NCBI GenBank assembly: GCA_021781255.1
Contig: JAJXXG010001074.1
Location: 1-11,428 of the forward strand
From: Acidobacteriota bacterium
Lineage (GTDB): Bacteria; Acidobacteriota; Terriglobia; Terriglobales; Acidobacteriaceae
Direction: 5' to 3'
Length of the DNA stretch: 11,428 nucleotides
Shown: positions 5,341 through 11,428 of the stretch, one piece after another
How positions within the stretch are numbered: position 1 is the stretch's first letter
Layout: every line of letters begins with the position of its first letter
Made by a program: the position numbers and the translations under genes
Notes under the pieces: generated by a model
The model's input: only the letters and a program-made list of their open reading frames with translations
Told to the model about the DNA's origin: nothing
The model's database searches: none

Positions 5341-6681
5341 ATGAAATTGCTCCGTGCCGTTGTCCTGGTGGCCGCGCTTGCCGCCGTTCCTGCCCTGCAT
5401 GCCCTTGAAAAACAGCCCGCCGGCGCCTACCATGCGCGCCGCGTGGCCCTGGCCGCCACGCTCAAGGGAGGGGTCGCGATTCTATTCTCCGCTCCCGAGC
5501 CGCTGCTGGACTTCATGCCCTACCGCCAGGACTCGGACTTCTACTACCTGACGGGCTGGAACGAGCCCGGAGCGGCGTTGATGATCATTGGCCCCTCCAG
5601 CGAGCCCGATGCGAAGCGGAGCTACAGGGAGATACTGTTTCTGCCCACGCGCAATCTGCGCATGGAGCTCTACACCGGCGTCAAGATGGACGCCGCGACT
5701 CCCGGCGTGAGCACGGCGACGGGCGTGGATGAAGTGGAGCCGATGGCGGCGCTGCCCGCCGAGCTGAACAAGCTGGTCGCCGCCGACCGCAAACTGGCAT
5801 GGAACCTGTGGACGCAGCCGGAGGCGCAGCAGGCACGGGCGCTTGTGAGCTTCAACGCGGCCACGCTGGGCGACGACTCGACGCCCGCAGCCCGCGACGT
5901 GACCAGCCTGACCATGCCCCTGCGCCAGGAAAAGGACGCCGGCGAAATCGGCCTGATCAAAAAAGCCAGCGAGGCCAGCATCGCCGCCCAGCGCGCAATG
6001 ATGCGCGATGTGAAGCCGGGCAAAACCGAGCGCGCCATTGCGGGCAGCATGACAGCCGTGTGGATGGAGCAGGGCTGCGAGCGGCCGTCCTATGCGCCCA
6101 TCGTCGGCACAGGCATCAACTCGACCACGCTGCACTACTCTGCGAATGCGAGCACCATCAGGAATGGCGACATTGTGGTTGTCGATGCGGCCTGCGAGTA
6201 CTCGATGTACGCCGCCGACATCACCCGCACCGTGCCAGCCAACGGCCATTTCACGGCACGTCAGCGCGAGATATACAACATCGTGCTGGGCGCGCAGCAG
6301 GCTGCGATCCGGGCCTTCGTCGCGGGCAAATCCACCATCGACGACCGCGACCGCAAGGACCCCAATTCGCTGGACACGGTGGCCTACAACTACATCAACA
6401 CCCACGGCAAAGACCTGCACGGCCAGCCGCTCGGCAAGTACTGGCTGCACGGACTGGGCCACATGGTCGGCATCGATGTACACGACCCCGCCAACTATCC
6501 CGCGCTGCTCAAGCCCGGCATGGTCTTCACCATCGAGCCGGGCGTTTATATTCCCGAAGAGAAAATCGGCGTACGCATCGAATGCGATTTTCTTGTGGGC
6601 CCGGACGGAAAGCTCATCGACCTCGACGCCGCCATGCCCCACACCGCCAACGAAGTGGAAGCCGCGATGCAAGCAAAGTAG
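5341..6681 (+). CDS. Secreted Xaa-Pro aminopeptidase (peptidase family M24)
   Basis: Aminopeptidase P cleaves the N-terminal residue from peptides with proline in second position, using two metal ions. The 446-residue product begins with a signal peptide (MKLLR, hydrophobic 6-19, likely cleavage after Ala21), so it acts in the periplasm or outside. Residues about 28-180 resemble the aminopeptidase P N-terminal domain (FMPYRQDSDFYYLTGWNEPGA at 58-78). The pita-bread catalytic domain follows from about 195. All five metal ligands are visible: Asp282 (VVVDAACEY), Asp293 (ADITRT), His374 (HGLGHMVGID), Glu399 (TIEPGVYIP) and Glu414 (VRIECDF). Substrate-site His265 (TLHYS) and His381 (DVHDP) are also present. 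Length is near that of E. coli PepP (441), which has no signal peptide, so I give no symbol. It starts 61 bp after the decarboxylase, and the next gene follows 16 bp downstream, suggesting a shared transcript. A 445-codon open frame on the opposite strand is a GC-rich shadow. Confidence 0.95.
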   Translation: MKLLRAVVLVAALAAVPALHALEKQPAGAYHARRVALAATLKGGVAILFSAPEPLLDFMPYRQDSDFYYLTGWNEPGAALMIIGPSSEPDAKRSYREILFLPTRNLRMELYTGVKMDAATPGVSTATGVDEVEPMAALPAELNKLVAADRKLAWNLWTQPEAQQARALVSFNAATLGDDSTPAARDVTSLTMPLRQEKDAGEIGLIKKASEASIAAQRAMMRDVKPGKTERAIAGSMTAVWMEQGCERPSYAPIVGTGINSTTLHYSANASTIRNGDIVVVDAACEYSMYAADITRTVPANGHFTARQREIYNIVLGAQQAAIRAFVAGKSTIDDRDRKDPNSLDTVAYNYINTHGKDLHGQPLGKYWLHGLGHMVGIDVHDPANYPALLKPGMVFTIEPGVYIPEEKIGVRIECDFLVGPDGKLIDLDAAMPHTANEVEAAMQAK

Positions 6682-6697
6682 CCAGACGGGAAGGCCC

Positions 6698-7072
6698 ATG
6701 GAACCGCACGACAGCATCGATTCTGCGCAGCTTGAAACCCTCAGCCGCGTCTTTGCGGACCAACTGCTGGCCTGCCTTGAAGAGTGCGCGCACGGCCGTC
6801 GCGGGCTCTTCTCAGACATCGAGTTGCTGAGCGAGGACGGCGACGGTCACGCCTGGCCGGAGGCCGCGCGCCTGCGCGATCTGGCCTTCGCGTTGCAGGC
6901 CGTCTCCCTCCAGTCCGGCGAACCCAATGCGCTCTGCGACGAGTTCCTCGATCTCTGCTCCATCCATGGCGAAAGCCACCCCGGCGAGCCGCGCCTGGCG
7001 CGGGCATTTCTGGGGCGTATTGAACGCGGCGAGGTGGGCGCGCCCACGCAGACGGAACGCAAGCCATGGTAA
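6698..7072 (+). CDS. Small soluble hypothetical protein
   Basis: I do not recognise the family. The ATG at 6698 is preceded by GGGAAGG three bases upstream, a good ribosome-binding site, and gives a 124-residue acidic protein. It appears mostly helical (SAQLETLSRVFADQLLACLEEC at the start; EAARLRDLAFALQAVSLQ in the middle), with no signal peptide and no membrane segment. It has three cysteines (26, 30 and 80) but no metal-binding pattern. The frame is open far upstream inside the aminopeptidase gene, but that part is a shadow: family motifs lie in the other frame, and the good ribosome-binding site marks the true start. It begins 16 bp after the aminopeptidase stop. Its final codons overlap the start of the next gene in ATGGTAA, so the two are probably translated together. 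Reality as a gene is likely; function is unknown. Confidence 0.7.
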   Translation: MEPHDSIDSAQLETLSRVFADQLLACLEECAHGRRGLFSDIELLSEDGDGHAWPEAARLRDLAFALQAVSLQSGEPNALCDEFLDLCSIHGESHPGEPRLARAFLGRIERGEVGAPTQTERKPW

Positions 7073-7455
7073 TCCTGCACACGTTTCTGTCTCTGGCGGC
7101 GGGCTTTGCCGCAGCGGTGCTGGTGGTCCTGGGGATGCGCGGACTGCTGCAGTTGTTTGCGCCGAGCCTGGCGGCTGTGAATGCAAGGCCGGGAGCGAGC
7201 TACACGGTCGTCAATCTTGGCGCTTCGTTTCTGGCCGGCGCAGCGGGCGGTTACGTCACCGCGTGGATCGGCGCAGCCAACCCGCTTGTCCACGTGCTGG
7301 CGCTGGGGCTCATCCTTCTGGCGCTGGCCGCGCTCAGCGCACTGCAATTGCGTGGACAGCAGCCCATCTGGTACCAGTTGGCACAGGTGGCCATTGCACC
7401 GCTGGGCGTTCTCGCCGGCGGGCTAGTGCGGCTCAGAGTTCTCGGCATCTTGTAG
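7066..7455 (+). CDS. Small integral membrane protein of unknown function (four predicted helices)
   Basis: The 129-residue product is strongly hydrophobic, with four likely transmembrane helices at about 5-30, 46-68, 72-94 and 102-124. The first two are linked by a more polar stretch (NARPGASYT). No catalytic motif or family signature is recognised. The start ATG (7066-7068) overlaps the stop of the preceding gene (TAA 7070-7072), a standard sign of translational coupling; there is no strong Shine-Dalgarno of its own. It is the last gene of the plus-strand group, followed eleven bases later by a strong hairpin. The pairing with the soluble gene upstream suggests a joint role, perhaps as a membrane anchor and its partner, but that is only inference. 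Confidence 0.75.
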   Translation: MVILHTFLSLAAGFAAAVLVVLGMRGLLQLFAPSLAAVNARPGASYTVVNLGASFLAGAAGGYVTAWIGAANPLVHVLALGLILLALAALSALQLRGQQPIWYQLAQVAIAPLGVLAGGLVRLRVLGIL

Positions 7456-7465
7456 AAAATATATT

Positions 7466-7520
7466 GCCCCCGGCTCATCCCAGTTTTCCCTTGCGGGAAA
7501 ACGGGATGAAGACCGGGGGC
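7466..7520. terminator. Long hairpin terminator between convergent genes
   Basis: A 55-base interrupted inverted repeat: GCCCCCGG (7466-7473) with CCGGGGGC (7513-7520), CATCCC (7476-7481) with GGGATG (7503-7508), and GTTTTCCC (7483-7490) with GGGAAAAC (7495-7502). This makes 22 pairs around a TTGC loop. TTTTCT follows on the plus strand, ending the membrane-protein transcript. On the minus strand the stem is followed by CAATATATTTTC, so it can plausibly also end the beta-barrel gene, whose stop lies about 30 bases away. It is unusually long for an intrinsic terminator. Confidence 0.8.
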
Positions 7521-7550
7521 TTTTCTATGCTGCCTGCTTCCGGGGCTGAA

Positions 7551-8423
7551 CTACCAGCGCACTCCGAAGCTCACGGGAATCACCTTGGTGTTTGCGCCAA
7601 TGGTGGCGGGCGCAAGGCCGTTCGCCGACTGCGCGATGATCGAAGGGTTCAGCACGTCGAGGAAGCGTACCTCGGCAAAGAGCTTCACCCTGCTGTCGCC
7701 ATACTCGCCGCCCATCCGGTGACTGAAGCCGCCGCCGATGTTCCAGCCTCCCTGGTTGCTGGAGAAGTGTCCAACCGTCTGCGGCGCGTATCCATAGCCG
7801 CAATAGAAGTAGCTGCAGAACTGCGTCGGCTGGAGAACACTGAAGTTGGTGACTTTGCGATAGAACCCGCCCCCGCCGGTGACGTAGAAATCATTGGTGT
7901 GCGTGGGGAACAACTCGTAGACAGGCGCCAGCGTGAACGACCAGATGTGCGCATTGCCGCCCGTGGCCGTGGTTTGAGCGATCAGCGCGCCCGGCACTTT
8001 GTCGTCAAGAAACTGATACTCGATCAGTGTACTGAAGTGCGGATTGAAGCGATATCCCGCGCCAAGGTTCAACTGCCCGCCCCACGTAATGTACTTGGAC
8101 GACTCGCTCGATGGCGCATTGAAGCCGCCGCCCACCTCATACGTCAGATGGCTCCACAGGCTGTGCGACTGGTACCCGCCGCCTTGTCCGGCTGCTGCGG
8201 CTCCCTCGGCGGCTGGCGCCGCGGGCAGGGAGTCGGCGCTGCCGGCATTGTTGGCTGCAAGCTCCCATGCGCTGGAACTGGATTCACCAGCCGAAGGCGC
8301 AGCCGTGCTGGAAGCGCCTCCAGGGGCGGCGAACTGGGCGCTCGCGGATCCGGCTGCGAAAGCCACTGCGGCCGAAAGGATGGTGACATGCCGCATCAAC
8401 GATGTCGAACTGAGAAAGGACAT
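7551..8423 (-). CDS. Outer-membrane beta-barrel protein
   Basis: A 290-residue exported protein. A signal peptide spans about 1-29 (hydrophobic HVTILSAAVAFAAGSASA, cleavage after ASA). An Ala/Ser/Gly-rich linker runs about 30-85. Residues about 88-290 show alternating polar and aromatic strands with glycine turns typical of small OmpA-like or porin-like barrels (LTYEVGGGFN, GGQLNLGAGYRFN, FSTLIEYQFLD, WSFTLAPVYELFP, FYVTGGGGFYRK, WNIGGGFSHRM, KLFAEVRFLDV). It ends VIPVSFGVRW, with a terminal aromatic residue as expected for BamA-recognised barrels. Cys203 and Cys208 lie close together in a predicted loop (FCSYFYCGY) and could form a disulfide. The start at 8423 is supported by GAGGT six bases upstream (8430-8434); an internal Met10 at 8396 is less likely. 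It lies downstream of the RNase gene on the same strand but beyond a hairpin, so it probably has its own promoter, which I could not place with confidence. The ligand or role is not readable. Confidence 0.88.
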   Translation of the reverse strand: MSFLSSTSLMRHVTILSAAVAFAAGSASAQFAAPGGASSTAAPSAGESSSSAWELAANNAGSADSLPAAPAAEGAAAAGQGGGYQSHSLWSHLTYEVGGGFNAPSSESSKYITWGGQLNLGAGYRFNPHFSTLIEYQFLDDKVPGALIAQTTATGGNAHIWSFTLAPVYELFPTHTNDFYVTGGGGFYRKVTNFSVLQPTQFCSYFYCGYGYAPQTVGHFSSNQGGWNIGGGFSHRMGGEYGDSRVKLFAEVRFLDVLNPSIIAQSANGLAPATIGANTKVIPVSFGVRW

Positions 8424-8537
8424 GGAGTTACCTCGTGGGTCGAAATTTTCCCTGTGCCTGCGCGATCCCGTACGCAGCTTCTGATACCAGCTTAGACACA
8501 GCTTTCCGCCGGGAGGTTGCGCGGCTTTGCAAGAACG

Positions 8538-8570
8538 GCCAAAGGCTGGAGCATCGCTCCAGCCTTTGGC
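8538..8570 (-). terminator. Perfect 15-bp hairpin downstream of the RNase E/G gene
   Basis: GCCAAAGGCTGGAGC (8538-8552) and GCTCCAGCCTTTGGC (8556-8570) pair perfectly around a 3-base loop, 20 bases past the RNase stop codon. The position fits a transcription terminator for that gene, insulating the beta-barrel gene. The following minus-strand sequence (CGTTCTTG) is only a weak U-tract, so termination may need help, or the hairpin may mainly protect the mRNA 3' end. Confidence 0.6.
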
Positions 8571-8590
8571 GGTTTACTACGATAGCAAGT

Positions 8591-11428
8591 CTATCCCTGA
8601 ATGTCGAATTGTTCCGGGTGCAGGCCCGGATCGCTCTTCACCAGGATGTTCTTGCCGACCAGTTCCTCGAATTCCACCAGCCAGCGCGCGTTGTTTGCCT
8701 TGAGCACCTTCACCGTTTCGGGGTTCACGCGCAGCAGCACATCGGCGCTTTCAAAGTGCTTCCGCATCTTGCGCAACTCGGTGTAGATCTCGTTGCACAC
8801 CGTTGCGGGGCTCTTGACCATGCCAGTGGCCTGGCAGACGGGGCAGGGCACGCTGAGCGTCCGCTCCAGGGACTGCTTGACGCGCTTGCGGGTAATGGCG
8901 ACCAGCCCGAAGTCGTTGAATTGCAGGACTTTGGTTGGCGCGCGGTCGTTTTTGAGGGCTTCCTCAAGAGCGGCCATCACCTTGAAGCGGTTCTTGCGCT
9001 CATCCATATCGATGAAGTCGATGATGATGATGCCGCCCAGGTCGCGCAGACGAATCTGGCGCACGATCTCGGGGATGGCATCCAGATTGGTCTTGACGAT
9101 GGTGTCTTCAAGCCGCGCCGTCTTGCCCACGTACTTGCCGGTGTTGATGTCGATGGCTACCAGCGCCTCAGTCTGGTTGATGACGATCGAGCCGCCGCTC
9201 TTGAGCCATACCTTGGAGCGCAGCGCCTTTGAGATTTCGTCCTGAATGCCGAAATGCTCAAAGAGCGGTGTCTCTTTGGTGTAGAGCTTGACGCGCCGCA
9301 CCAGCGAGGGCGAGAAGCGGTTGAGGAAGCGCACAATGCGCTCGTAGTCCGCCTCGGAGTCCACCCAGATCGAGGAGAAGTTGGCGCTCACCTGGTCGCG
9401 CAGAATGCGCTCGATGAGCGAAAGGTCGTGATAGATCAGCGCGGGCGATTTCGAGCTTTCCGAACGCTGCTTGATCTCGTTCCACAGGTGGATCAGGAAG
9501 CGCAGGTCGGCGCGTAGCTCTTCTTCAGATGCGCCCTCGGCCGCGGTGCGCACGATGAAGCCGCCGGATGCCTCGCCGCGTTCGCTGACGAGGATTCGCT
9601 TGAGCCGCTGGCGCTCCTCGTCCGAGGCAATCTTGCGGCTCACGCCCACATGCGTGACCGTGGGCATGAAGACCAGAAAGCGGCCCGGCAGCGCGATGTG
9701 GCTGGTGATGCGCGCGCCTTTCTTGGCGATCGGCTCCTTGGCGATCTGAACCAGTATCTCCTGGCCCGGCTTCAGCAGGTCGCTGATGATGGGCAGGTCG
9801 CTGGTCTGCGCGGAGCGGCGCGAGGGGCCGCGACGGCCGCCCTGGCTTGGTGCGCCCTGCGCTCCACGGCTGCGCCGGCCACGGCCTCCGCGGTCGCGGC
9901 GCGGCTGCGCTTCTCCTTCGCCGGCAGGCTGGCCTTCGGCGGATACGGGCTCTTCCTCTTCTTCCTCGCCACCGAAGATTTCGTCTTCCTCTTCTTCGGT
10001 GTTCTTGTCGTCAAAGTTCAACTGGATGCGGTGATCGAGGTGAGCCTCCTGCAACATCTCGCCCAGTTCGCCGGAGCGAATCTGCGTTGGCAGCGTCTCC
10101 TCTTCGTACTCATCCAGGTCATGTTCGTCGGTCTTGTGCTGCGCGTGGTGGCTGGGCGCTTCCAGCTCCTCGCCTTCAATGACTTCTTCCTCCACCAGGC
10201 CGCTGCCGGGTGCAAAGGCTGAAACCGACGGCACGGATGCGGGCCTGGGCGCCGCAGTCACTTCCTGCGTGGGCTGCGCGGGCTCGTCTGTCTTCCTTTT
10301 CTTGCCGCCAAGGCCAAAGATCCTGAAGCTGCTGGGCGGCAGCGGGTCCACATGATGGGAGGCGGTTGCGTTGGGCTCAGGCTCATCCAGTCCTGGCTCG
10401 ACGCCCGGCTCGGCGAACTCGCCGGCCGTGGCCGCGGTTGTGGTCTCCTCGGTCAATTCCTCTTCGAGCGGCGCCTCGTCCGTTGCCGGCCCAGCGGCCG
10501 CCTCGGGCTGAAACTCAATCGACTCCTCGATGAAGCTCGCTTCCTCGGCGCGGGCTTCAACCGAATCGGAAAAAACACCCTGCGGCTCGGCATCCACTTC
10601 GATCGGCGGCTCGGGCTCTCTGCGGTGGCGAGAAAGCGTCTCGCCGGGCAGCAGGCCGCTTCCATCCCACACGATGGGCGCTTCAATCAGCGTAGTGGGC
10701 TTGTACTTGCCGGCCGTGCTGGCCGGGCGGGTGGGCTGTCTGGCCGGCTCGGCTTCGGGCCTGGCAGCTTCTTCCGCCGGCTTGCCGCCGTACTTTGACA
10801 GCGTCTCGCCGGGCAGCACGAAGGGCGCCGGAGCGCGTTCTCCACGTTCTGCGCGAGGTGCGGCGGTCGCGTGAATCTCGTGCGCCACTTCCCGTTTCGG
10901 CTCGGGAGCAGCAATGGGCGTAGCCTCCACGGGCTCCGCTGCCTCCGCTTGCTCCTCCTGCGCGCCTGCCCCGCCGCGACCGCCGCGACGACGGCGGCGT
11001 CCGCGCCAGCGCTTTGCGCCGGGCTCGCCGGAGGGCTCTTCTGCGGCCTCTGTCTGCTCGGAGATGATGAGGGTTTCAGATGCGGCTGCTTCGGTGTCTT
11101 CGGCCTCGGCGCCGGCGTCGGTCGCCGTGGCGCGTTCCCGGGCCGGGCGTTCGCGACGCGGCTCCTGCTTCTGGCCGGTGCGCTGGCCTTCTTTGCGCAC
11201 CTCGCGTGGAGGCTGAGCGCCGCCGCTGGCTGCCGCTTTTTCCAACTCGTCGGTCTCTTCCTGGTCTTCAAGCTCCAGAAAGTCCGTTACATATAGAAAA
11301 GCGTCGCGTTCCAGCCCGACATCCACAAAGGCTGACTGCATGCCGGGCAGCACACGGGTGACGCGCCCGTTGTAAATGGAGCCCGCCAGGGTGTATTCAT
11401 TTTCGCGTTCATAGTAGATTTCCGCGAG
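8591..11428 (-). CDS. rne: Rne/Rng family ribonuclease with large S1-domain insertion (5' end outside window)
   Basis: This is an RNase E/G family endoribonuclease for rRNA/tRNA processing and mRNA decay. 945 residues are visible (numbered from the first complete codon), and the frame runs off the window edge, so the true start lies outside. Residues 1-50 begin the S1 domain (YTLAGSIYNGRVTRVLPGMQSAFVDVG, ending FLYVTDF). About 490 residues of low-complexity sequence follow (about 51-544), rich in Glu, Ala, Pro and Arg. The S1 domain then resumes (SDLLKPGQEILVQIAKEPIAKKGARIT). Next come the RNase H-like and DNase I-like regions with the catalytic segment ALVAIDINTGKYVG (Asp760) and GGIIIIDFIDMDE (Asp804, Asp807), the Zn-link CPVC (Cys862, Cys865), and a short C-terminal small domain ending at PEQFDIQG. 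There is no C-terminal scaffold as in E. coli RNase E. By length after the catalytic core it resembles RNase G (rng), so the symbol is provisional. A 15-bp hairpin follows the stop. Confidence 0.95.
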   Translation of the reverse strand, partial: LAEIYYERENEYTLAGSIYNGRVTRVLPGMQSAFVDVGLERDAFLYVTDFLELEDQEETDELEKAAASGGAQPPREVRKEGQRTGQKQEPRRERPARERATATDAGAEAEDTEAAASETLIISEQTEAAEEPSGEPGAKRWRGRRRRRGGRGGAGAQEEQAEAAEPVEATPIAAPEPKREVAHEIHATAAPRAERGERAPAPFVLPGETLSKYGGKPAEEAARPEAEPARQPTRPASTAGKYKPTTLIEAPIVWDGSGLLPGETLSRHRREPEPPIEVDAEPQGVFSDSVEARAEEASFIEESIEFQPEAAAGPATDEAPLEEELTEETTTAATAGEFAEPGVEPGLDEPEPNATASHHVDPLPPSSFRIFGLGGKKRKTDEPAQPTQEVTAAPRPASVPSVSAFAPGSGLVEEEVIEGEELEAPSHHAQHKTDEHDLDEYEEETLPTQIRSGELGEMLQEAHLDHRIQLNFDDKNTEEEEDEIFGGEEEEEEPVSAEGQPAGEGEAQPRRDRGGRGRRSRGAQGAPSQGGRRGPSRRSAQTSDLPIISDLLKPGQEILVQIAKEPIAKKGARITSHIALPGRFLVFMPTVTHVGVSRKIASDEERQRLKRILVSERGEASGGFIVRTAAEGASEEELRADLRFLIHLWNEIKQRSESSKSPALIYHDLSLIERILRDQVSANFSSIWVDSEADYERIVRFLNRFSPSLVRRVKLYTKETPLFEHFGIQDEISKALRSKVWLKSGGSIVINQTEALVAIDINTGKYVGKTARLEDTIVKTNLDAIPEIVRQIRLRDLGGIIIIDFIDMDERKNRFKVMAALEEALKNDRAPTKVLQFNDFGLVAITRKRVKQSLERTLSVPCPVCQATGMVKSPATVCNEIYTELRKMRKHFESADVLLRVNPETVKVLKANNARWLVEFEELVGKNILVKSDPGLHPEQFDIQG

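Noticed and set aside
6092..6697. Upstream extension of the 124-residue hypothetical into the aminopeptidase gene
   Set aside because: That part is a shifted-frame shadow of the M24 domain. A strong ribosome-binding site at 6688-6694 marks the start at 6698.
5482..6819. 445-codon minus-strand open frame opposite the aminopeptidase
   Set aside because: It mirrors a frame with a signal peptide and all five M24 metal ligands. Its own product is a His/Gly/Arg/Val-rich mixture without motifs, so it is a codon-bias shadow.
6927..8495. 522-codon plus-strand open frame across 6927-8495
   Set aside because: It crosses two better genes, a strong terminator hairpin and the antisense of the beta-barrel gene. 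It shows no continuous domain, and the opposite strand has a signal peptide and barrel pattern.
8435..9232. 265-codon plus-strand open frame opposite the RNase catalytic region
   Set aside because: It is antisense to the conserved RNase E/G core (catalytic Asp motifs and Zn-link), with no motif of its own.

Overview
The window is a chromosomal core region of a high-GC Gram-negative bacterium. An Acidobacteriota (Terriglobia/Acidobacteriaceae-like) host fits best. This rests on the rimP-nusA-infB order without ylxR or a ribosomal protein gene between nusA and infB, the very long low-complexity IF2 N-terminus, an RNase E/G whose disordered region sits inside the S1 domain, and a secreted outer-membrane beta-barrel of a style common in that phylum. 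The taxonomic call is inference from pattern recognition, not from a search. I see no phage, insertion sequence, CRISPR array, rRNA or tRNA gene.

Layout. Positions 1-3690 carry, on the minus strand, the translation/transcription operon rimP (3100-3690), nusA (1394-2956) and the first 425 codons of infB (1-1275, cut by the window edge). The 161-bp divergent gap 3691-3851 is the most information-rich non-coding stretch. It holds overlapping candidate promoters for both directions, an inverted repeat, and a terminator-shaped hairpin in the rimP leader with a possible antiterminator segment upstream. On the plus strand follow a group II PLP-dependent decarboxylase (3852-5279), a secreted M24 Xaa-Pro aminopeptidase (5341-6681), a small soluble hypothetical (6698-7072) and a four-helix membrane protein (7066-7455) whose start overlaps the previous stop. 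A long hairpin at 7466-7520 separates these from a convergent, minus-strand outer-membrane beta-barrel gene (7551-8423). Upstream of that, also on minus, lies an Rne/Rng family ribonuclease gene (8591-11428, 5' end outside the window).

How the genes work together. RimP (30S maturation), NusA (elongation, termination and antitermination) and IF2 (initiator tRNA delivery) form the classic conserved operon. A leader attenuator there would suit the known logic of NusA autoregulation, but this is a hypothesis. The RNase E/G homologue handles RNA processing and decay. Its catalytic domain looks intact, but about 490 residues of Arg-rich and Glu-rich low-complexity sequence are inserted within the S1 domain, and the usual C-terminal scaffold is absent. 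The decarboxylase, aminopeptidase and two small genes are metabolic or unknown, with no clear functional link to the translation operon.

This is mostly ordinary housekeeping DNA. I found no convincing new multi-gene system. The items most worth checking are the rimP leader, the back-to-back promoters, the probable leaderless starts, and the architecture of the RNase E S1 insertion.
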